Source: Brevundimonas sp. AJA228-03 (GTDB taxonomy: Bacteria > Pseudomonadota > Alphaproteobacteria > Caulobacterales > Caulobacteraceae). Taken from it: DNA of 64,000 bases. Every line of letters starts with the position of its first letter. The stretch's first letter is position 1. Positions 42,081 through 50,547 of the stretch are shown here, piece by piece. A program made the position numbers and the translations under genes. The notes below the pieces were generated by a model, which saw nothing but the letters and a program-made list of their open reading frames with translations, did not search any database and was not told the origin of the DNA. The stretch spans positions 1,555,001-1,619,000 of the forward strand of contig NZ_CP059297.1 of assembly GCF_017795885.1 (NCBI RefSeq). The letters run 5' to 3'.

Positions 42081-43448
42081 CTAGCCCGCCAGGCTGTTCA
42101 GCCAGTCTTCGAGGTTCGTGTAGCCGTCGCCGTCGCTGTCGGCGGCGCCGTCGGCAACGCGCGGATCGTGACCGTGAGCGGCCTCCCAGTCGTCGGGCAT
42201 GCCGTCGCCGTCGGTGTCCGTCCAGGGTGTGCCGGGGGCGAGGTCGGGCCAGCCGCCGACGTCGGTCTGGCTGTTGATGATGCGACCGGTGCCCTCTGTG
42301 ACTCCGGCCACGACGCGGACGTCCACCGCATCCCGGACACGGGACGCTCCGGCGCGGGCGAGGACGGAGGTCCAGGCCTGTTCGGCGGTTTCGGTGGCGG
42401 GGGTGGCCCAGTCGGGCAGGGCGGTCAGACGGTAGCCGGGCGTGTCGTCGCCGGTCACGGGGTCCCATGGATCGCCGGGTACGACGCCGTCGACGCTGTT
42501 GGCATCGAACCAGGCGTGGGCGGCGGTGCTCTCTTCCTCGAAGATGATCGCGCCGGTCGAGTCCGGTCCCCGGCGATAGGCATTGGCGACGAAGACATAG
42601 GTCGAGACGGTCGCGGGATCCGTGTCGGAGTTGTAGCCGGCGTGCCCCTGGCCCCAGTTGTAGAAGATGTTGTTGGTGAACTCGAACCGCGGGCCGACGG
42701 GATCGACGTCGGGCGTCAGATAGTTGCCGGGGCGGGGCATGCGCGCCCGGTGGCTGGCCCACAGATTGTGGTGGAAGGTGAAGTGCGCCCCGCGATTGCC
42801 GCGCACGAGAGAGCCATAGCCGTGGTCCCCCTTGGAATGGGTCGACAGGTTCAGGCTCTCGGCGATGATCGACCACTGGACGGTCACGGCGTCGATGACC
42901 CGGTCCCGGCTGCCGATCGACAGGGTCTCGTCCACCGACCAGGAGGCGGAGACGTGGTCGAGGATGATGCGGCTGCCCCGGTCGATGGTGACGGCGTCGG
43001 TCTCGACCCGGTCGGCGTCACCGAGGCGGGAGCGGATATAGCGGACCACCACATCGTCGGCCGAGATCAGCAGCGGCTGGCCGCGCAGGGTGATGCCGCC
43101 GCCGGGCGCAGTCTGGCCCGCGAGGGTGATGCGCGGCTCGCGGATGCGCAGGGGTGTCAGCAGGTGAATGGTTCCGCCGATGTCGAAGACGACGGTGCGC
43201 GGCCCTTCGGTCTCCACGGCGGCACGCAGGCTGCCCGGGCCGGAATCGTTCAGATTGGTGACGCGGACGACCGCGCCGCCGCGCCCGCCCATCGAGATGC
43301 GGCCGGCCCCCGCAGCCCCGGGAAAGGCGACGACGGCTTCGGTTGCCGGTGTCGGCCGGGGACCGGCATGCGCGCAGGCCGCGATCGCCATGAGGGCCGC
43401 CACACCCGTGCCCGTGGACAGGATACGACTGGTGACGGTGTGCGTCAT
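42081..43448 (-). CDS. Secreted pectate-lyase-like right-handed beta-helix protein with C-terminal Ca2+-binding repeats
   Basis: A 455-residue protein with a signal peptide (cleavage near ACAHA) and a PL1-type pectate lyase fold: VTNLNDSGPGSLRAAVE, RTVVFDIGGTI, ILDHVSASWSVDETLSIG and FHHNLWASHRARMPR. The last 45 residues carry two calcium-loop repeats (DTDGDGMPDDWE near 411 and DSDGDGYTNLEDW near 437). It probably degrades plant pectin. Two tandem LacI-type operators lie directly upstream (43467-43514). No sugar-uptake genes are adjacent. Confidence 0.88.
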   Translation of the reverse strand: MTHTVTSRILSTGTGVAALMAIAACAHAGPRPTPATEAVVAFPGAAGAGRISMGGRGGAVVRVTNLNDSGPGSLRAAVETEGPRTVVFDIGGTIHLLTPLRIREPRITLAGQTAPGGGITLRGQPLLISADDVVVRYIRSRLGDADRVETDAVTIDRGSRIILDHVSASWSVDETLSIGSRDRVIDAVTVQWSIIAESLNLSTHSKGDHGYGSLVRGNRGAHFTFHHNLWASHRARMPRPGNYLTPDVDPVGPRFEFTNNIFYNWGQGHAGYNSDTDPATVSTYVFVANAYRRGPDSTGAIIFEEESTAAHAWFDANSVDGVVPGDPWDPVTGDDTPGYRLTALPDWATPATETAEQAWTSVLARAGASRVRDAVDVRVVAGVTEGTGRIINSQTDVGGWPDLAPGTPWTDTDGDGMPDDWEAAHGHDPRVADGAADSDGDGYTNLEDWLNSLAG

Positions 43449-43466
43449 CGGGATAGGCTCGCGTTC

Positions 43467-43480
43467 TGATACCGGTGTCA
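43467..43480. promoter_or_regulatory. LacI-family-type operator 1 upstream of the pectate lyase gene
   Basis: TGATACCGGTGTCA, an imperfect dyad centred on CG that fits the LacI-family pattern TG..A.CG.T..CA. It lies 19 bases before the pectate lyase start codon. An identical copy starts 34 bases away. Confidence 0.65.
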
Positions 43481-43500
43481 GAGCCTGTTTCGCGCGGCGA

Positions 43501-43514
43501 TGATACCGGTGTCA
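43501..43514. promoter_or_regulatory. LacI-family-type operator 2 upstream of the pectate lyase gene
   Basis: A second exact copy of TGATACCGGTGTCA, 53 bases before the pectate lyase start. The 34-base period places both sites on nearly the same DNA face, as expected for cooperative repression or looping. Confidence 0.65.
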
Positions 43515-43639
43515 ATCGGCCCGGACCCCGGCGACACCGGGGGATCTGCTCGCAGACCCGGTCCGGACACGAGCCTTCGCGCGCCAGTGCCTGGTATGAG
43601 GACGGCTTCGCAATTCGACCGGATCGGCTAAAGCTGTCG

Positions 43640-44110
43640 ATGTTTCGCGGTTCTGCCGCCAGTGGAGTGACAGACGTGGTCCAGGTTCCCGGTGCCGCCA
43701 GACGAGCCGCCGCCTTTCGACGGATGCGGGATGCCCGCTCCAGCGAGGTGGCGGAGGATTACGTCGAACTGGTCGGTGACCTGATCGCGGAACACGGCTC
43801 GGCGCGGCTGACCGATCTGGCCGACTGTCTCGGCGTGGCCCCGGCGACGGCGGCCAAGGCGCTGCAGCGGCTCCAGCGGGATGGGCTGGTGGAGACCAGG
43901 CCCTATCGTGCCATCACCCTGACCGAGGCCGGAGAGACGATGGCGGCGGCGTCGCGCGAGCGGCACCGGATCGTGCACGAATTCCTGACGGCCCTGGGCG
44001 TCAGCGGGGAGACGGCCGAGGCCGATGCCGAGGGCATCGAGCACCATGTCAGCCCCGAGACCCTGACCCTGTTCGAGAAGATGACCGAGCGGCTACGCAG
44101 CGGCAGTTGA
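43640..44110 (+). CDS. MntR/DtxR-family metal-dependent transcriptional regulator
   Basis: A 156-residue protein with an N-terminal winged helix (SEVAEDYVELVGDLIAEHG...ATAAKALQRLQRDGLVET) and the helical metal-binding and dimerisation domain (RERHRIVHEFLTALGV, DAEGIEHHVSPETL) of the MntR group. Such proteins repress manganese uptake genes when Mn2+ is bound. No mntH or ABC manganese importer is in the window; the iron permease at 41529 is not adjacent. The ATG at 43640 has no strong ribosome-binding site, and the frame is open upstream, so the start is uncertain. Confidence 0.87.
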   Translation: MFRGSAASGVTDVVQVPGAARRAAAFRRMRDARSSEVAEDYVELVGDLIAEHGSARLTDLADCLGVAPATAAKALQRLQRDGLVETRPYRAITLTEAGETMAAASRERHRIVHEFLTALGVSGETAEADAEGIEHHVSPETLTLFEKMTERLRSGS

Positions 44111-44214
44111 ATTCCTTGCACCTCGAAGGCCCGGCGGGCTTGCGGGGATTTCGCCCAGGCTGAATCCTTTGGTGTCGAGACCCTCCGCGCCGTCCGCGAC
44201 CGATTGGGACCGAT

Positions 44215-44493
44215 CTATTTGACGAAGGTGCTGTCCAGGATCGCGCCCGTGTCCGGGTCGATGCGGACGCGAAGACCCTGCCAGGTGTCGGCGATCACAA
44301 CGCTCCCCTCGTAATCCAGCGACACGAAGGCGTCGGGGGCCTCGTTGTCCGGCGGGCTGGCGGTCCAGAGACGACGCCGGTGATTCAGGCGGACGATCGT
44401 GCCGCGATCCGCTGCGCCGGCGGAAAAGGCATAGAGGGCAAGCCGGTCGCCACCGGGCAGGTCGATGGCGGCCGCTTCATCGGGGTGGCTCAT
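44215..44493 (-). CDS. Small hypothetical protein coupled to a lipoprotein gene
   Basis: A 92-residue soluble protein, MSHPDEAAAIDLPGGDRLALY...ending TGAILDSTFVK. The regularly spaced strand-like segments (TIVRLNHRRRLWTAS; AFVSLDYEGSVVIADTW) suggest a small beta-propeller blade or beta-sheet. Its ATG overlaps the stop of the upstream lipoprotein gene (ATGA), showing translational coupling. No family recognised. Confidence 0.7.
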   Translation of the reverse strand: MSHPDEAAAIDLPGGDRLALYAFSAGAADRGTIVRLNHRRRLWTASPPDNEAPDAFVSLDYEGSVVIADTWQGLRVRIDPDTGAILDSTFVK

Positions 44494-44969
44494 GGCAGGG
44501 GCATGGGGTCGGAGAAGCTTTCGGGTGGAATCAGCTCCAGCAGCTGCACCTGCCGACCTCCGCCGGGCTGGTCGAAGGCGGGGGCCGCCGTGCCGACCTT
44601 CATCAGGGTACCGGCGGGGACGGTGACCACGGAATAGAACTCGGCCGTGTTCTGGGGCGGCAGGGCCAGGCTTTCGCGCACCGACTGGCGGGAGGCGGGC
44701 AGGGTTGGTGACAGCCAGGCCCCCAGCCGGTTCGCGCCTCCGCCATAGGCCCGGTAGAAGGTCATGATCCGGTCGGTGCGGACTTCCTCGACCGGGCCGA
44801 TCCAGGCCTCGACCATGACGGCGGCGGTCGGTGGCGTGGCGGGGGTGCCGGTCGGCGTGGCGCAGGCGGCGAGGCCCAGCGTCAGGGTCATCGACATCAG
44901 CATCAGGGGCGTGGTCAGCCACCGCTGCAGCCTTGCGCGCCAGCCCGTTCGATCGATCCGGTTTGTCAT
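44490..44969 (-). CDS. Hypothetical lipoprotein
   Basis: A 159-residue protein with a basic n-region, a hydrophobic helix and a lipobox ending LAAC (Cys at about residue 36), then a Thr/Pro linker and a beta-rich domain (VMVEAWIGPVEEVRTDRIMTFYRAYGG). It is followed by the coupled small gene at 44215-44493 and is divergent from the second amidase gene, 131 bases away. Function unknown. Confidence 0.72.
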   Translation of the reverse strand: MTNRIDRTGWRARLQRWLTTPLMLMSMTLTLGLAACATPTGTPATPPTAAVMVEAWIGPVEEVRTDRIMTFYRAYGGGANRLGAWLSPTLPASRQSVRESLALPPQNTAEFYSVVTVPAGTLMKVGTAAPAFDQPGGGRQVQLLELIPPESFSDPMPLP

Positions 44970-45100
44970 GAAGCCCTCCGTGTTGGCTGCAAGGCTACAC
45001 CGCTTCCTTGCCCGGACAAGGGTGCGGCAAGCTGTCCTGTCCAGGACCCGGAGGGTCGGGCTAGGGTCGGGTCAGGCGCGATCTGCGCGGGGGATCGATC

Positions 45101-46546
45101 ATGTTCAGAACGAAGATCGCATGGGCCGTTTCGGCCTCGGTGGTGGCGCTGTCGATGGCATCCGGCGCGGCGGCACAGAGCTGGGGCTCGGCGGCGGCGG
45201 CGCGGGACGAGGCCACGGCCAACAGCGTGATCCTGTGGAACCCGGCGGTCGGTCAGGTCGAGTGGACACCGGCGGACGGGATCGCCGGCATGCCGATCCT
45301 GCTGAAGGACAATATCGAGACGCGGGACATGCCGACGACTGCCGGGTCGCTGGCCCTGGCCAACAATGCGCCGGGGCGGGACGCGCCGCTGGTGGCGCGG
45401 CTGCGCGAGGCCGGGGCTGTGATCCTGGGCAAGACCAATCTGTCGGAGTGGGCCAATATCCGATCCAGCGCCTCGATCTCGGGCTGGAGTGCGGTCGGGG
45501 GGCAGACGCGCAATCCCTATGATTTCGCGCGGACGCCGTGCGGATCGTCGGCCGGGTCGGCGGCGGCCGTGGCCATCGGCCTGGCCCCGGCGGCGATCGG
45601 GTCGGAAACAGACGGATCGATCACCTGTCCGGCCTCCGTCAACGGCGTAGTCGGCTTCAAGCCCACGGTCGGGCTGGTCAGCCGCACCCATATCGTGCCG
45701 ATCAGCCATTCGCAGGATACGGCGGGTCCCATCGCCATGGACGTGGCGACGGCTGCGACCGTTCTGACCGCCATGGCCGGGTCCGATCCCGCCGATCCGG
45801 CGACCGCCGATGCCGATACGCACAGGATCGACTTCCGTGCCGCCCTGGACGCCGGGTCGCTGAGGGGCGCGCGGCTGGGGGTCCTGCGCTATCTGGTGGG
45901 CAACTATTCGACAGAGGCGCAGGCGACGTTCGAACAGGCGTTGGTGGCGCTGCGGGAACAGGGGGCCGAGCTGGTCGAGATCACCACGGCCCCGGACACC
46001 TCGGGCGTGGGCGCGGGTGAACTGGCCACCCTCATGACCGAACTGAAGGCGGATCTGAACGCCTATCTGGCCTCCACCGATCCGCAACAGGTCCCCAGCC
46101 GGACACTGGCCGATCTGATCGCCTTCAATGACGCCGAGCCGCGCGAGACCGTGCTGTTCGGCCAGGAACTGTTCATCGCGGCCGAGGCAACGAAGGGGCT
46201 GGACGATCCGGCCTATCTGGAGGCGCGCGCCACGGCCCTGCGTCAGGCCGGGCCGGAGGGCATCGACCGGATGATGGCCGAACACACGGTCGTGGCCCTG
46301 ATCGCGCCCAGCACATCCCGCGCCTGGACCAACGATCCCAACGATGACGACCGGGGTCAGGGATCCGCCAGCCGCCTGCCCGCCGTCGCCGGCTATCCGC
46401 ACCTGACCGTGCCGATGGGGCTCGACCGCGGCATGCCGATCGGGCTGAGCTTCATCGGCGGCAAGTGGGACGACGCCAGGATCCTGTCGCTGGGCTATGC
46501 CTATGAGCAGCACACGCCTCGGCCGCCGAAGCCGCCTATGCCGTAA
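45101..46546 (+). CDS. Amidase-signature hydrolase, secreted (paralogue of 39805-41478)
   Basis: A 481-residue protein with a signal peptide (cleavage near GAAAQS) and the amidase-signature core: catalytic Lys69 (PILLKDNIETRDMPTTAGS), CGSSAGSAAAVAIG, and nucleophile Ser173 (GSETDGSITCPA). Long stretches are identical to the amidase at 39805, for example LVSRTHIVPISHSQDTAGP (one differing residue beside it) and TELKADLNAYLASTDP. It lacks the 45-residue insertion that precedes the catalytic Lys in the other copy and is not a lipoprotein. Substrate unknown. Confidence 0.9.
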   Translation: MFRTKIAWAVSASVVALSMASGAAAQSWGSAAAARDEATANSVILWNPAVGQVEWTPADGIAGMPILLKDNIETRDMPTTAGSLALANNAPGRDAPLVARLREAGAVILGKTNLSEWANIRSSASISGWSAVGGQTRNPYDFARTPCGSSAGSAAAVAIGLAPAAIGSETDGSITCPASVNGVVGFKPTVGLVSRTHIVPISHSQDTAGPIAMDVATAATVLTAMAGSDPADPATADADTHRIDFRAALDAGSLRGARLGVLRYLVGNYSTEAQATFEQALVALREQGAELVEITTAPDTSGVGAGELATLMTELKADLNAYLASTDPQQVPSRTLADLIAFNDAEPRETVLFGQELFIAAEATKGLDDPAYLEARATALRQAGPEGIDRMMAEHTVVALIAPSTSRAWTNDPNDDDRGQGSASRLPAVAGYPHLTVPMGLDRGMPIGLSFIGGKWDDARILSLGYAYEQHTPRPPKPPMP

Positions 46547-46555
46547 GTGCGAACC

Positions 46556-48379
46556 CTAGCGCCGGAACCGTTCTGCCCGGATGGGCAGGGCGACGGTGCG
46601 ATTGCGCTCCAGCCACCACAGGCCTGTCAGGGTCAGCAGCAGCGCGATGAACCAGGGCCAGGGTGAGCCCTCTGCCTGGATCGGGGCCGCCGATGACGCG
46701 GTCGGGGAGGCGGCGTGCATCATGGCCAGGGTGGCGGTTCTGCGCTCGGCGGCTACGAGCGAGGGGGTCGCCTCTGCGGGCTGGACGTAGACACTAGTCT
46801 CGCGGCCGCGCCCGTCGCGAACCAGATGCCAGCCGCTGCGCTCGGGCCAGACACCGGCGCAGGCCTGATCGCCGGTGATCGGGTCGATGCGAAGGGGTTG
46901 TTCAGACCCGTCAGGTCCGATGACGCTGGCCTGTCCTGCAAGGCCGCAGATGGCGAAGCGCGTTCCGGCGTGCGGGATGCCGGACACCGAGGCGCGGGTG
47001 GCATCGCCCGCGCGGGCGAGGTCCGAGAACAGGGCGCTCCACAGGTCGCCGTATCGATCCGACCGCCCGGTCAGGACCAGGGCATAGCTGTCGGTCACCG
47101 TCCACAGGCCGACCCGCCCCCGGCCTCGCGCGCGCCAGCTGGCGAGGGGGGTTCCTTCCGGATCCCTGATGATGGAGACGGCGTCGGTGCCGGTGGGGGT
47201 CGTGTCCAGACGCCCGAGGTCGGGCAGGGCCTCTTCGTCGGGTCCGGGGGACTCCGGGGCGGCCGATCCGGCCGTCGGGGGATCGAGCCGGAGCGGCAGG
47301 ACCTCGCCACTGCCGGTCAGCGTCAGGCCCAGATTGGCCCAGTCGCGGCGTGTCGCGGCCGACAGGGGGCCCGTAGGACGCAGCAACAGGCCCAGGCCGC
47401 GATCGACGGCTCCGGCCAGCGCGGCTCGGCCACCGGCCCCAAGCGCCTCCCAGCGCCGGTCGTCGATGACGACCAGATCGACGGCGTCGAGCGACGCCGC
47501 GTTGAGCCTCAGGGGTTCATCCCCCAGGCGGATGCCGGCGCCCAGGTCCATGTCGAGGCCCAGATCGATTCCGGCGTCCCGGGCCCAGCGCTGGAGGTAT
47601 TTGGTTTCCGGACCGGGTGCACCGGCCAGGAGGCGGATGCGGGGCGGGGTCTGGGCCCGGGTCTCGACCGGAATGGCGATCCGCTCGACGACCTTTCCGG
47701 TTGTGTCGCGAAGGCGCAGGTCGAACAGGGCGAGGCCGGGCGCCCGGGTGCTGGCGGTCAGGACGAAGCGCTGGTTGGCGACGACCCGGACGCGGTCGAC
47801 GACCGTGTCGGCCGGATCGATCAGCTCGACCACGCCGGAGGGCAGACGGCCGACCTGTCCGCCGACCTGGACCGTCGCCCCGGGGGCCGCGGGCTCGGGC
47901 AGGGTCAGGTCGATCAGCCCGGCCGGGACTGGCGGCGGATCGAAGTCGACGGGCCGGGGCAAGGGCGTCCGGTCGCGCGGGATCAGGCCACCGCCCTCGA
48001 TGCGAATTCGGCTGGCCGAGGCATGGCGGCGCAGGGCGGTGGCGAGATCGGGGACACGCTCGGCCCCCGCGATCTCGCCCGCTTCAGGCAGGGCGACGCG
48101 CACATCGCCGGGCGACATGGCGATCGTCGCGGGCGATCCGGCGGTGGCGACGATCAGGGTGCCGGAGCGAAGGATGGCCGCGGGGGGAAACAGGGTGAAC
48201 CAGACCAGCGCCCCGGCCGCGACCTGAAGCCCCGCCAGCGTCAGCAGACGCCAGCGTGGGGCCCTGTCCCCCTCGACCGCCGCGCGCTGCCAGAGCCAGA
48301 CCCGCAGCAGGCCTGCTGCGACCCCGACCACGAGGACCAGCGCCACCCACAGGCGGGCATCGAAGGCGCCGGCCATCAT
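46556..48379 (-). CDS. Large membrane protein, last gene of the TldD-MoxR-BatA operon
   Basis: A 607-residue protein with two N-terminal membrane helices (LWVALVLVVGVAAGLLRVWLW; TLAGLQVAAGALVWFTLF), a large periplasmic part and a C-terminal helix (PWPWFIALLLTLTGLWWL). The region around ALDAVDLVVIDDRRWEALG and GRGLGLLLRP is suggestive of the glutamine-amidotransferase-like fold found in BatA-linked proteins, but without the catalytic Cys. It starts at ATG 48379, overlapping the DUF4175 stop by 4 bases. Function unknown. Confidence 0.78.
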   Translation of the reverse strand: MMAGAFDARLWVALVLVVGVAAGLLRVWLWQRAAVEGDRAPRWRLLTLAGLQVAAGALVWFTLFPPAAILRSGTLIVATAGSPATIAMSPGDVRVALPEAGEIAGAERVPDLATALRRHASASRIRIEGGGLIPRDRTPLPRPVDFDPPPVPAGLIDLTLPEPAAPGATVQVGGQVGRLPSGVVELIDPADTVVDRVRVVANQRFVLTASTRAPGLALFDLRLRDTTGKVVERIAIPVETRAQTPPRIRLLAGAPGPETKYLQRWARDAGIDLGLDMDLGAGIRLGDEPLRLNAASLDAVDLVVIDDRRWEALGAGGRAALAGAVDRGLGLLLRPTGPLSAATRRDWANLGLTLTGSGEVLPLRLDPPTAGSAAPESPGPDEEALPDLGRLDTTPTGTDAVSIIRDPEGTPLASWRARGRGRVGLWTVTDSYALVLTGRSDRYGDLWSALFSDLARAGDATRASVSGIPHAGTRFAICGLAGQASVIGPDGSEQPLRIDPITGDQACAGVWPERSGWHLVRDGRGRETSVYVQPAEATPSLVAAERRTATLAMMHAASPTASSAAPIQAEGSPWPWFIALLLTLTGLWWLERNRTVALPIRAERFRR

Positions 48380-50547
48380 CGCAGGGCATCCAAATAACGC
48401 TGGCCGCGTGTGCCGGGGGCCTCGCGACGGCGCACGGCCACGGGCGGGCGCTCCATCGCGCTCCAGAGAAGCGCGCGCAGGCGGCGGCGGCAGTCCAGGC
48501 AGCCGGGCTCGTTGCGCACCGTGTCGATGGCGGCCCCCAGCGCCAGCGGATCGGACAGCCGGCCCCGGTTCTCGCGCACCCAGCGCTCCAGAGCGCCCAG
48601 AGCCAGCGATGGCCTGCGTCCCGACGTCGGCCGTTCATCCAGGGCGCGCCAGGCCTCTGCGACGACGGTGTCGGCCGGCGTTCGGACGGGGGGAGGCGGA
48701 TCCTCGGCGACGATGTCGTCGCGCCTTCCGCTCAGGCGGCGGGACAGATCGACCGGCGGCAGGTCCGAGCCGGTCCGACGAAGGAAGATGCGCGTCGCCT
48801 GCTGCGCCTGTTTCAGCAGCTCCAGCGCGATGTTGGCGAAAGGCAGGGCATCCTCGGGTCGGCCCTGACGCAGGGCGCGCTCGGAGCTCCACATCGCATT
48901 CAGCATCTGGCTGAGCGTCGAGCGGGTACCGGGGTCGAACAGGGTGGCGGCGTCGCCCTCGTCATGGGCATGGCCGAAGGCGTGCAGGACGTCCTCCGCG
49001 TGGCCGATGCCGGAGGGGGCCGTGTCGCCCTCCTGGTGGCCTTCGTGGTCGGGGTGGTCGTCAGGGCGCTCGAACCTTGATGCCGCAGGCGCATCGTTTG
49101 TCGGCAGGGCAGGCGCAGGCGGGGCGTCACTGGTGGGCAGGGCGATGCCGCCGGTCGAGCCGCCGACCTCGTTCTCTCCGCCCATGAACTGGCTGTAGCG
49201 GTTGCGCAGACGGGCCTGATCGTTGCCGATGGCGTCCGAGCGGCTGACGAACCTTGCCGGATCCAGCCGGGGCCGTTCGGCGATCAGGGCTTCCATGTCG
49301 ATGATGATCTGGCGCTGGCTGGCGAAATAGACGGGCAGGACGGGGGCGGCCATGCTGTCCAGGCCGTCGGCCAGACCCAGGTCGGTCGGCCAGCGCAGGA
49401 TCACGCTGGGCCCCTCGACAATATGGCGTTCGGGGGCGCGGTTGTCGCTGACTACCAGCTGGACGATCAGGTCGCTGCCGGGGGCCATCCCCTCGCGGGC
49501 CAGGTCCAGGGTCGTGGAAAAGCGGCGTCGGCGCGCCTCGCCCGTGGCGGTCAGCGCGGTCGATCGCTGTTCGAAGGTGATGGTCTCGCCGTCGCCCCTG
49601 GTCACGGTGATCCTGAGGGTGGCGGTGTCGAGCACGCCATAGTCGTCGCTGACCTCGAACACCGGGGTCCAGCGGGCCTGGCCGGGGGTGACGAGCAGAA
49701 GCTGGCGATCGGGCTCGATCAGCTGGACCACGGGGGCGACATCGGCGACGGCGTCGAGCCGGTGCAGGCGCTGGCGGGGCAGGCCCTCTGCCGCGATGCG
49801 ATACAGGGTCGGTCGGTCGACCGGGCGGCTGCCCGTCCATCGAGAGCCGTCGCGCAGCAGCGGCGTTGCGCGCCCATCCGGCACATCGACGCGGGCCGTT
49901 GTCGGCTGGGGGGCGAAATCGACGATCCATTCGACGCGCGAGCCTTCGGGCACGCTGGCGTCCAGGGCGGTCTGCTCGCGGACCGGCAGGCCGGTGTAGG
50001 CGGGGGGCGTGATCCTGAGGCGCACGGCGGTGATCGCGGGGGGGCCTGCAGCGCCGGGCGCGGGCGGGCCATCGGTTGTCGTGCGGGCGCTCGAGCCGGG
50101 CGCGGGCCAGACCAGGATGAACGTAGTCAGGACCGCCGCCGCGGCCCCGCTCGCGGCGATCGGACGAAGCGACCACGCGGGGCGCAAATCGACCGCGCGG
50201 GCGTCGCCGATGCGGCCTTCAATGCGGGCGCGCTGGAGGCCTGCGAGACCGGGCAGGTCGTCGCGGTCGCGGAACAGCAGGGCCGAGCTGTCCTCGAAGC
50301 CTGGCAGGCGGGCGTCCAGCGCGCCGATCAGCCAGTCCCGGTCCAGCCGCCGGGCGCGGCCGATGGCGAAGACCGAAAGGACGCCCAGGCCGAAAACACC
50401 CGCCGCGATCAGCCCCGCGAGGCCGAACAGTCGCCAGCCGAGCGCGGACGCGACGCCGACGGCGGGCAGGCCGATGGCCAGGGTGTCGGCGACGCTCCGC
50501 CACTGGGCCTCGCGCTGGCGGTCCAGAAGCACACGGACAGCAGTCAT
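48376..50547 (-). CDS. DUF4175 family membrane protein
   Basis: A 723-residue protein. Three N-terminal membrane helices (GVASALGWRLFGLAGLIAAG; VFGLGVLSVFAIGRAR; SGAAAAVLTTFILVWPA) and a large periplasmic region with beta domains (ITPPAYTGLPVREQ is typical of DUF4175), followed by a helical C-terminal half with a His/Asp-rich patch (HEGHQEGD, HAFGHAHDEGD). ATG 50547 overlaps the stop of the BatA-like gene as ATGA. The family is regularly found with MoxR and DUF58 genes. Confidence 0.85.
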   Translation of the reverse strand: MTAVRVLLDRQREAQWRSVADTLAIGLPAVGVASALGWRLFGLAGLIAAGVFGLGVLSVFAIGRARRLDRDWLIGALDARLPGFEDSSALLFRDRDDLPGLAGLQRARIEGRIGDARAVDLRPAWSLRPIAASGAAAAVLTTFILVWPAPGSSARTTTDGPPAPGAAGPPAITAVRLRITPPAYTGLPVREQTALDASVPEGSRVEWIVDFAPQPTTARVDVPDGRATPLLRDGSRWTGSRPVDRPTLYRIAAEGLPRQRLHRLDAVADVAPVVQLIEPDRQLLLVTPGQARWTPVFEVSDDYGVLDTATLRITVTRGDGETITFEQRSTALTATGEARRRRFSTTLDLAREGMAPGSDLIVQLVVSDNRAPERHIVEGPSVILRWPTDLGLADGLDSMAAPVLPVYFASQRQIIIDMEALIAERPRLDPARFVSRSDAIGNDQARLRNRYSQFMGGENEVGGSTGGIALPTSDAPPAPALPTNDAPAASRFERPDDHPDHEGHQEGDTAPSGIGHAEDVLHAFGHAHDEGDAATLFDPGTRSTLSQMLNAMWSSERALRQGRPEDALPFANIALELLKQAQQATRIFLRRTGSDLPPVDLSRRLSGRRDDIVAEDPPPPVRTPADTVVAEAWRALDERPTSGRRPSLALGALERWVRENRGRLSDPLALGAAIDTVRNEPGCLDCRRRLRALLWSAMERPPVAVRRREAPGTRGQRYLDALR

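Noticed and set aside
46715-48397. A 560-codon plus-strand frame opposite the last gene of the tldD operon
   Set aside because: Its composition is Gly/Gln/Arg-rich shadow; the minus-strand gene overlaps its upstream neighbour by 4 bases and has membrane helices at sensible places.
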